Below, one piece after another: positions 56,335 through 64,000 of a stretch of DNA of 64,000 nt (within the stretch, counting starts at the first letter, position 1; every line of letters starts with the position of its first letter). Made by a program: the position numbers and the translations under genes. Source of the stretch: Theropithecus gelada (Eukaryota; Chordata; Mammalia; Primates; Cercopithecidae); contig NC_037672.1 of the NCBI RefSeq assembly GCF_003255815.1, positions 107,894,686-107,958,685 of the forward strand, written 5' to 3'. The notes under the pieces are model-generated. The model did not search any database and had not been told where the DNA came from. It saw only the letters and a program-made list of their open reading frames with translations.

Positions 56335-56554
56335 GTTTTTCTGATTATTAAAGCTATTATTTGGTAACAGAAACAGAGGCAAGGAATAACTACATAACTT
56401 GCCTCCATCATATACTCTTAGAACACAAAGGGGTCAGGATTTCCTTGGACAGTCCACAGCATGGGCTTGAAACCTTTAATAACAGAGCCTTCATCTTGTT
56501 TTGATGCAGACTGAGTATCAGTCCTGAGGAAGAAGAACCGCTTCAAGAGGAATT

Positions 56555-56710
56555 GTTAGTCTCCTCATTTACAGGAGGAAATCCATCTCGAAGGAGGATC
56601 AGGTAATTTCCCAAGTTGTGGCTAGTAACTAGTAAAATTAGGGTTCTGAACCCAGATGACCTGACTCCACAGGCGGAGGTCTTAATGGTTGATCCATTGC
56701 CTCTTTACAT
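56555..56710 (-). mobile_element. MIR SINE relic, minus strand
   Basis: 'tcctcatttacaggaggaaat ... aggtaatttcccaagttgtggctagtaactag ... gaacccagatgacctgactcc' is antisense MIR. A second MIR/L2-like piece follows at 56790-56890 ('acttattgagcacggaatatgttccagg'). Confidence 0.7.
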
Positions 56711-57060
56711 TCCCCTTTCTAAGTCCAACAGCACCTTCTTTCTTACAATTAGACTTTAGAGAGGAAGGGAAATCAGCAGTTGTGCCAAGGCTACTTATTG
56801 AGCACGGAATATGTTCCAGGAAGTGTTCTGAGTATTTTAAGCGTGTTACCACATTTCATCCCCACTTTCACCCTGTAAAGTAGATGTTGCTCTAAGCATA
56901 AAACATTCTCACTTAATTCTCACAGTCAACATCTTTATGAAAAGCATGGAGGTTTTAACTCAGAAGTATAACTCAGTTATGAAAATGTGCACAGAATAAA
57001 CAATGTAGTAGAGAACAACTCACAACTGGAACATTCCGGATAAGAAAGAGAATTCTGGAT

Positions 57061-57355
57061 TTTTTTTTTTTTTTTTTCAGATAAGGTCTTGCTCTCTTGC
57101 CCAAACTGGAAAGCAGTGGCACGATCATGGTTCACTGGGCCTTGACCTCCCTGGCTCAAGCAATCCTCCCAACTCAGCCTTCCAAGTAGCTGGAGCCACA
57201 CACGCCATCCCCACGCCCAGCTAATTGTATTATTAGTAGAGATAGGGTTTCACCATGTTGCCCAGGCTAGTCTTAAACTCCTGGGCTCAAATGATCTGCT
57301 CACCTCAGCCTCTGAAAGTGTTGGAGTTACAGGTATGAGCCTCCATGCCTGGCCT
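57061..57355 (-). mobile_element. Old Alu (AluJ-like), minus strand
   Basis: 'cagataaggtcttgctctcttgcccaaactgg' to 'gcctccatgcctggcc', with many AluJ-type differences. Confidence 0.92.
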
Positions 57356-57361
57356 GGGCAT

Positions 57362-57740
57362 CTTTTTACTATGAAAACAGCAAAAAGATCAGTGGTCGCC
57401 AGGGGTTCGGGGGAGAGAGGACGGGATGAACAGGTGGAACACAAGGGATTCACATGGCAGTGAAACCATTCTGTATAATACTGCCATAGTGGATGCATGT
57501 CATTATACATTTGTCAAAATCCAGAGAAGGTACAATGCAAAGAGTGAACCCTAATGTAAACTGTTGACTTTAGTTAGTAATAATATATTAATATTGGCTC
57601 ATCAGTTGTAACAGACGCACCACACTAATGCAAGATGTTAATAATAGCAGAAAATGGGGATGTGTATGGTAACTCTATGTACTTTCCACTCATTTTTCTG
57701 TAAACTTAAAACTGCACCAAAAATTGCTTGTTAATTAAAA
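57362..57740 (+). mobile_element. L1M 3'UTR relic, plus strand
   Basis: 'agatcagtggtcgccaggggttcggggg', 'accattctgtataatactgcc', 'catgtcattatacatttgtcaaaa', 'agagtgaaccctaatgtaaactgttgac', 'ctgtaaacttaaaactgc' is old L1M 3'UTR text. Confidence 0.75.
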
Positions 57741-57751
57741 ATATGTGTCTA

Positions 57752-58055
57752 GGCTGGGCATGGTGGCTCACACCTGTAATCTCAGCACTCTGGGAGGCTG
57801 AGGTGGGTGGATCACCTGAGGTCAGGAGTTCGAGACCAGCCTGGCCAACATGGTGAAGCCCCTTCTCTACTAAAAATACAAAAAATTAGCTGGGCGTGGT
57901 GGCAGGCGCCTGTAATCCCAGCTACTTGGGAGGCTGAGGCAGGAGAATCACTTGTACCCAGGAGGTGGATGTTGCAGTGATCCAAGATCATGCCACCGCA
58001 GTCCAGCCTGGGCAACAAGAGTGAAACTCCATCTCAAAAAAAAAAAAAAAAAAAA
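57752..58055 (+). mobile_element. Alu SINE, plus strand
   Basis: A complete plus-strand Alu with A20 tail. Flanks aaaatatgtgtcta and aaaatctgtatcta are a target duplication with mismatches. Confidence 0.96.
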
Positions 58056-59125
58056 TCTGTATCTATAGGTATAGATATCTGCACAAGAATAGGGATATGT
58101 GGCAAAGAAAGAACAGTATTTGCAAGGTGCTCAATGCATCATATGTTGCAATGTTCTTAAAATTGGTTTTATTGGCTTCTCAGTTAGCTTCTCTTCAACT
58201 TGTTCCTAGTGAACCACACTGCTTCAACAGAGTTGACAACAATAAAGACCACATCCCATTGCAAAACTAAAGGGAGTTTCCCTTTCAGTAAGCAAAAAGA
58301 GTTGCATTATTAACATGCATCGCTATGGTCTGTGGAAAGTGGCTTCCAGTATTTCTGAACTTAAACTAGGCAAAGTTTATGCAATAGGAAAACCCAGGTC
58401 ATTTTTGCCCTCAGAAAGACTGATATGGGAAAATATTCCCACTGGCACTGTGAGTGACAACAAACAAACAAAAAAACAAACAATCAAACAAAGTGTTCTC
58501 GTGGTTATTGAATTAGGTGTACTTACTCTTTAACCAGTTTCTTTTCTGAGAGCAAGTTCTAGCAGCAGAGATGGTACAAGGTACACCACAAGGGCAGTCA
58601 TAAAAATCCATATTGGCCTGGAGCCCAAGGCAGGAGTCATCAGGGGCAGAATCATTGCCGCAGGTCCTTAGTTCCCTCTGTGCTCCATGGAGAGTGGAGA
58701 AAAGTGTCTTCCAGGTCAGCTGGTTGTGGGTCGCGGGGAGGGGGGAAACATGCACGTCTGGAAACTAGGGCGTCTTTATGGCGTGAGCTAATTTTACCTC
58801 TTTTCTTTTTAAAGTCTAGGTGAGGCATGAACATTATGAACTGGAAATTAGAAAGAGAGAAGTCAAAGAAGGAGACTTTCAGTCTCAGTTGAGAAAAACC
58901 ACACTCAACATGTACTCATGCACACGCCAGTAAGATCTTGCCTAGGGCATACTTCAAGAGCCTGGAAATTAGAGGGCACAAGCATGAGAAAGTGAAGGTG
59001 AAGATCAGTGACCCAAATGAAGGACTAGGGAGAAATAGAAAGATCTTATTACCAAAGTTTTTAGGTTTTGTTTTTTCCTTAGTGGGGTGGGGATAGGGCA
59101 GTGTGATTTAAAAAAGAAAGTAACA
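58056..59125. other. Unassigned DNA
   Basis: No gene recognised. A-rich (CAAA)n low complexity at 58459-58492. A GC-richer stretch at 58540-58760 has short open frames only. Confidence 0.45.
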
Positions 59126-59137
59126 CAGGTGCTATCT

Positions 59138-59433
59138 ATTTTTTTTTTTGAGATGGAGTCTTGCTCTGTTGCCCAGGTTGGAGGGCAGTGGCCTGATCTC
59201 CGCTCACTGCAAGCTCCGCATCCCAGGTTCATGCCAGTCTCCTGCCTCAGCCTCCCAATTAGCTGGGACTACAGTCGCCTGCCGCCATGACTGGCTGTTT
59301 TTTTTGTATTTTTAGTAGAGACGGGGTTTCACTGTGTTAGCCAGGGTGGTCTCGAGCTCCTGATCTCGTGATCCGCCTGCCTCGGCCTCCCAAAATTCTG
59401 GGATAGTAGGCGTGAGCCACTGCGCCTGGCCCG
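59138..59433 (-). mobile_element. Alu SINE with 12-bp target duplication
   Basis: A complete minus-strand Alu. The direct repeat caggtgctatct is at 59126-59137 and 59434-59445. Confidence 0.97.
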
Positions 59434-59445
59434 CAGGTGCTATCT

Positions 59446-60150
59446 TAAATCACGTGGATACTGTCAGTGCTGCAGGCGGAGGTGGTCTTTAGATCTAATT
59501 AGAGCATGGGTTTTCAAAATGCATTCCATGCAGCCCAAGAATTTTCTGAAGTTCCTCTAGGGCCATTTTCAGTGGCTAAAGCTCAACTGTGGGCCACCCG
59601 TCTTCCGCTTCAACCTGAACAGCTCTACGTTCATGTTTTTGATATTTGGAATGCACATAGTTTATCTGTGTGCCTGAAAAAGGTTTCCACTTCTTCAAAG
59701 AAAATATTTTTTTAAAACAACCAATTTAGTCCTAAGTTCAAAGAGACAGAATCTTCTAAAGCTACCTGTACCTACCTGTTGTCATTTTTTTTTTCCAGAT
59801 TGGAAATAACTGAATGGAGTCTTATATTTTTCTACACTGTTGCTAATGGAAAGCCTACGTTGAGTACAAAGGCTAAATCACATGAAAAGAAAAATCTCAT
59901 GGGACTATCCAAATCATCATGTGATCTTTAGTATTATTCTAATATGAAGGAATACCAACTAATTCTTAAAAATTGGAAATTTTGTCAAAATGGTATATTT
60001 AAACTATAAATTATCACCTTTTCAGGAAATACATTATTCCAGATCCTTAATTTTAATGAACTGTTTGTCTTTGTTTTGACACATTTTTATAAAATAAAGG
60101 AGTAGTAAATACTCTTTATTCAATTTAATGGAATCTTGTATGAAATAAAG
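59446..60150. other. Unassigned DNA
   Basis: AT-rich, no gene or named repeat. Confidence 0.45.
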
Positions 60151-60627
60151 TTTTTATTTTATTTTATTCTTTTATTATTATACTTTAAGTTCTAGGGTAC
60201 ATGTGCATAACATGTAGGTTTGTTACATATGTATACTTGTGCCATATTGCTGTGCTGCACCCATCAACTCATCAGCACCCAACTACTCGTCATTTACATC
60301 AGGTATAACTCCCAATGCAATCCCTCCCTCCTCCTCCCTCCCCGTAATAGGCCCCAGTGTGTGATGTCCCCCTTCCCGAGTCCAAGTGATCTCATTGTTC
60401 AGTTCCCACCTGTAAGTGAGAACATGCGGTGTTTGGTTTTCTGTTCTTGTGATAGTTTGCTAAGAATGATGGTTTCCAGCTGCATCCATGTCCCTACAAA
60501 GGACACAAACTCATCCTTTTTTATGGCTGCATAGTATTCCATGGTGTATATGTGCCACATTTTCTTAATCCAGTCTGTCACTGATGGACATTTGGGTTGA
60601 TTCCAAGTCTTTGCTATTGTGAATAGT
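60151..60627 (-). mobile_element. Young L1 3' end, minus strand (left palindrome arm)
   Basis: Antisense L1 3'UTR and ORF2 C-terminus, ending at 'tttgctattgtgaatagt' beside the N. The text ('gagatcactt', 'gatgagtttgtgtcc' on the other strand, the repeated gacgagt block) looks like a cercopithecoid L1 rather than human L1PA. Confidence 0.93.
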
Positions 60628-60628
60628 N
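60628..60628. other. Single N at palindrome centre
   Basis: One undetermined base exactly between the two inverted L1 arms; a likely assembly join. Confidence 1.
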
Positions 60629-61096
60629 ATAGCAAAGACTTGGAATCAACCCAAATGTCCATCAGTGACAGACTGGATTAAGAAAATGTGGCACATATAC
60701 ACCATGGAATACTATGCAGCCATAAAAAAGGATGAGTTTGTGTCCTTTGTAGGGACATGGATGCAGCTGGAAACCATCATTCTTAGCAAACTATCACAAG
60801 AACAGAAAACCAAACACCGCATGTTCTCACTCATAGGTGGGAACTGAACAATGAGATCACTTGGACTCGGGAAGGGGGACATCACACACTGGGGCCTATT
60901 ATGGGGAGGGGGTAGGGGGGAGGGATTGCATTGGGAGTTATACCTGATGTAAATGACGAGTAGTTGGGTGCTGACGAGTTGATGGGTGCAGCACAGCAAC
61001 ATGGCACAAGTATACATATGTAACAAACCTACATGTTATGCACATGTACCCTAGAACTTAAAGTATAATAATAATAAATAAAAAAAAGAAAAAAAA
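60629..61096 (+). mobile_element. Young L1 3' end, plus strand (right palindrome arm)
   Basis: From 'atagcaaagacttggaatcaac' (ORF2 C-terminal FTIAKTWNQPK region) through the stop and the G-rich 3'UTR polypurine tract (60904-60922) to an A-rich tail. It is close to the exact reverse complement of 60151-60627, with about ten differences by eye. Confidence 0.93.
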
Positions 61097-61167
61097 TGTT
61101 GAAAATTATATTCCCTTTCAAAATTATTATGGCTCTTGTTACGTCTTTGAGCTTTTGTATTAAATTT

Positions 61168-61462
61168 GGTTTAATTTATTTGAGATGGCGTCTCACTGTG
61201 TCACCCAGGCTGGAGTACAGTGGCACTATCTTGGCTCACTGCAACCTCTGCTTCCCGGGATCAAGCGATTCTTGTGCCTCAGCCTTCCGAGTAGCTGGGA
61301 CTACAGGCCCACACCACCACACCTGGCTAATTTTTTGTATTTTTGGTAGAAATGGGGTTTCGCCATGTTGGCCAGGCTGGTCTGGAACTCCTGACCTCAG
61401 GTGATCCACCCACCTCTGCCTCCCAAAGTGCTGGGTTTATAGGCATGAGCCATTGTGCCCAG
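61168..61462 (-). mobile_element. Alu SINE with target duplication
   Basis: A minus-strand Alu with an unusual non-homopolymer tail (ggtttaatttattt). The direct repeat ttgtattaaatt is at 61155-61166 and 61463-61474. Confidence 0.94.
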
Positions 61463-61479
61463 TTGTATTAAATTGTGAA

Positions 61480-61880
61480 CTGGCTTATACAGATTTCCAC
61501 CAAAAAAGTCTGTTAGGATTTTGGTTGGGATTGAACTGATTCCAAGGTGAATATGGGGGAACTAATATGTTAAACATATTGAGTATTGAGCATGATATAT
61601 ATCTCTATGTATTTTTATATATATATAAGTATTTGCTGAGAGATATTTACAGTATCAGTCAGCAAAGTTTTGTAGTTTCAGTGTATAGGTCTTGCACATA
61701 ATTTGATAAATATATCTCTAAGTATGCATGTATTTAGATGCTAGAAAATGATATTTTTAATTTCATTTTTCAATTTGTGTTGCTAGTATGTAGAAGCACT
61801 GTTGATTTTTGTTTATTGGCCTCATTTCCTGCAGTCAGCTAAATTAACTTACTAGTGGTTCCCAAATCGATTTTTCTTAT
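61480..61880 (-). mobile_element. Old L1M ORF2 relic, minus strand
   Basis: 'ggttgggattgaactgattcc', 'taaacatattgagtattgagcatg', 'gttttgtagtttcagtgtataggtcttgcac', 'ttgatttttgtttattgg' is antisense L1M ORF2. Confidence 0.75.
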
Positions 61881-62311
61881 TAGTTCTCCTTAGCCCTGAC
61901 CTCTTGACCGTCAGCTATGCTATGACATATTTTCTTTTTGGTAAACAAACCAAACCCCACGTTTGTAGCTGAGTAGCTTTTTCAACTGAATTTCTGCTTC
62001 CTGCCTTAAAGAAATTGATGAATTAAGGGCCTTTTTTCATTTTGTGCTGTCTCTCCCTTTCTTTGTTTAATCCAAACTGATGGTGTTTTCTCCAACAGAA
62101 GTCTCCGGAAAGGCCCTCTATGTAGCCTCTTATTATCCCTGCACCATGGCCACAGGGCAGTGGTCTAAGAGAGTGAAAGTAACATGGATAAACTTTGTTT
62201 CAATATTAGCTGCCTTCTCTCCCCGCTCTTCTGTGCTATTATTGTCTCTATAATTATTTCTTCATAATTATTTTTTTGTTCAACTTTATGTCTTTTAAAA
62301 AAGCTAAGATA
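61881..62311. other. Unassigned DNA
   Basis: No gene or named repeat seen. Confidence 0.45.
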
Positions 62312-62622
62312 GGCTGGGCGAGGTGGCTCATGCCTGTAATCCCAGCACTTTGGGAGGCTGCGGCAGATGGATCACTTGAGGTCAGGAGTCTGAGACCAGC
62401 AGAACCCCGTCTCTACTAAAAATAGAAAAATTAGCTGGGGTGGTGGCGGGCGCCTGTAATCCCAGCTACTCCGGAGGCTGAGGCAGGAGAATCGCTTGAA
62501 CCCAGAAGGTGGAGGCTGCAGTAAGCCGAGATCGCGCCACTGCACTCCAGCCTGCACGACAGAGCAAGACTTCGTCTCAAAATAGATAAATAAATACATT
62601 AATTCATTTAAATAAATAAAGT
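62312..62622 (+). mobile_element. Alu SINE, plus strand, short left-arm deletion
   Basis: 'ggctgggcgaggtggctcatgcc'; 'gagaccagcagaaccccgtctc' lacks the 'ctggccaacatggtg' block. The tail is AT-rich (aaatagataaataaatac). Flanks aaaaagctaa recur at both ends. Confidence 0.94.
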
Positions 62623-62709
62623 AAAAAGCTAAAAGAAGGAGGCATATAGTCTTTTATATTAATCCACCTATCTATAATTTTTGATTTCATATCTGCCTGT
62701 AGATTTTAC

Positions 62710-63018
62710 TTTTTTTTTTTTTTTTTTTTTGAGACAAACGGAGTTTCGCTCTTGTTGCTCAGGCTGGCGTGCAGTGGCAGGATCTTGGCTCACTGCAACC
62801 TCTGCCGCCTGGGTTCAAGCGATTATTCTGCCTCAGCCTCCCGAGTAGCTGGGATTACAGGTGCCTGCCACTACGCCCAGCTAATTTTTGTAGTTTTAGT
62901 AGAGACTGGGTTTCAGCATCTAGGCCAGGCTAGTCTTGAACTGCTGACCTCAAGTGGTCCACCTGCCTTGGCCTTCCAAAGTGCTGGGATTACAGGCGTG
63001 AGCCACCGTGCCCAGCCG
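62710..63018 (-). mobile_element. Alu SINE, minus strand
   Basis: T22 tract, 'gagacaaacggagtttcgctc' (a 4-base insert 'aaac' in the end), through to 'ccaccgtgcccagcc'. Confidence 0.95.
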
Positions 63019-63129
63019 TTACTGTCTCATTTTATTTCCTTGTTCCAGTATATCTCTATTCTACCCCCACCTCCACTTTGTGGTATTAGTGGTACATATT
63101 AGAACTTTGTAAAAAATTATTACTTTTCT

Positions 63130-63770
63130 ATTTGTTCCTGCAGTACATATTAATCTTTATGTGTCATTACGCTAGCAATATATTTTGATAATTATTGTTT
63201 TATGCAATAATCTTTTAAATCAGTTAAGAGAAGACATCATATTTAATTATGTAATTACCAGTGTTTGTTCTTTATTTATATAAGTTTGAGTTACTATCCA
63301 GTGTCATTTCCTTCCAGCTTAAAAGACTTATTTAGTATTTCTTGAAAGCCAGGTATGTTAGCAACACATTTGCTCAGTGTTTGTTCATCTGGAAATGGTG
63401 TTCATCTGGAATGTCTTTATTTTAGCATCATTTTTAAAACATAGTCTTGCTGGTTCCTGCTGGGATTAGGGTAAAGCAAGTGAGGCCCTCACCTTGAGCA
63501 CAAAATTTAAGGGAAACCAAAAGTCTCAGTAATCAAAATAAATAAAAATGTTTTAATGCCATATTTAAAAATCAAAATGGATGCAATAAAACCTATGATG
63601 AACAAAATAATCGAAATTTAAAATAGAGACAGGATCAGTATTACTGATTTTTCCTTTTGCCTCAGGCTCCCATATGGATGGCATGGATGGCATGGCACTG
63701 TTGGGTAAAATTCTTCATTTTCTTTTAGAATTGTGAATACATTATCCCACTGCCTTTTGGTCACCACTAT
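63130..63770 (-). mobile_element. Old L1M ORF2 relic with an internal insert, minus strand
   Basis: 'gttactatccagtgtcatttccttccagc', 'tttagtatttcttgaaagccagg', 'tttgttcatctgg...aatgtctttattt' and, after an unrelated ~240-base block (about 63465-63705), 'attatcccactgccttttgg' is antisense L1M ORF2. Confidence 0.7.
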
Positions 63771-63772
63771 TT

Positions 63773-64000
63773 CTTTTTTTTAATTAATTTTTGAGACAGA
63801 GTCTCGCTGTCACCCAAGCTGGAGTGCACTGGCGCTATCTCAGCTCACTGCAGCCTCCGCCTTCCGGGTTCCAGCAATTCTCCTGCCCCAGCCTCCTGAA
63901 TAGCTGACAGTAGCCACCACACCTGGCTAATTTTTGTATTTTTAGTGGAGGTGGGGTTATACCAAGTTGGCCAGACTGGTCTCGAACTCCTGACCTCAGT
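63773..64000 (-). mobile_element. Alu SINE, minus strand, cut by window end
   Basis: 'ttttttttaattaatttttgagacagagtctcgctgtcacccaagc' onward, running into the left arm at the window edge. 'gctgacagtagccaccacacc' shows a small deletion. Confidence 0.95.

Noticed and set aside
58540..58760. GC-richer segment with Cys-containing open frame as a possible exon
   Set aside because: No splice-site pair, no family resemblance and no frame longer than about 80 codons.
60151..61096. Twin-priming as explanation for the inverted L1 pair
   Set aside because: Twin priming inverts an upstream L1 segment; here the same 3' segment, each with its own tail, occurs twice.

Overview
This window is primate nuclear DNA from a gene-poor, repeat-rich region. 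It holds about thirty Alu copies, several L1 elements, MIR/L2 relics, retroviral LTRs, DNA-transposon fossils and long pyrimidine microsatellites. I see no multi-exon gene, CpG island, bacterial or phage operon, or CRISPR array. The youngest L1 3' ends (60.15-61.10 kb) carry variants I remember from Old World monkey L1s rather than human L1PA. A catarrhine, possibly a cercopithecoid, draft assembly is therefore my best guess; a 51-base run of N and a single N support 'draft'. The species call is inference.

Layout. 0-2.5 kb: AT-rich DNA, a hAT fossil, a (TTCC)/(CT) microsatellite and an Alu. 2.5-8.1 kb: a long plus-strand L1 with 5' region, broken ORF1 (split by an Alu) and broken ORF2 (large deletion, local inverted duplication). 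8.1-13 kb: old L1/L2 relics, an enlarged MADE1 hairpin, a perfect 23-bp inverted repeat and an ERV1-type LTR. 13-19.1 kb: MIRs, three Alus and an RPL7L1 processed pseudogene. 19.1-27.5 kb: three pyrimidine microsatellites each joined to an Alu, a Tigger-type element, a solo LTR with a 4-bp target duplication, and MLT1-type LTRs. 27.5-33.4 kb: a tRNA-Gln 5'-half retrocopy, a truncated KRAB zinc-finger retrocopy and nested Alus. 33.4-39.9 kb: a near full-length minus-strand L1. 40-48.1 kb: another L1, a 1.1-kb ERVK-type solo LTR with a 6-bp target duplication, and an ERVL MLT2-type LTR inside an older L1. 48.1-64 kb: Alus nested in a MIR and in a MaLR LTR, an old LINE carrying a Z-DNA-prone tract and a (TATC)n STR, and head-to-head L1 3' ends around a single N.

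The only coding-derived sequences are retrocopies: RPL7L1, a KRAB-ZNF mRNA, the tRNA-Gln half, and dead L1 reading frames. There is no operon or pathway; what links the elements is L1-mediated retrotransposition, visible as target-site duplications around many inserts. I found no convincing new biological system. The best second looks are the tailless tRNA-half insertion, the L1 palindrome around the N, the KRAB-ZNF retrocopy with a 255-codon open frame, and the MADE1/mir-548-like hairpin beside a perfect inverted repeat.
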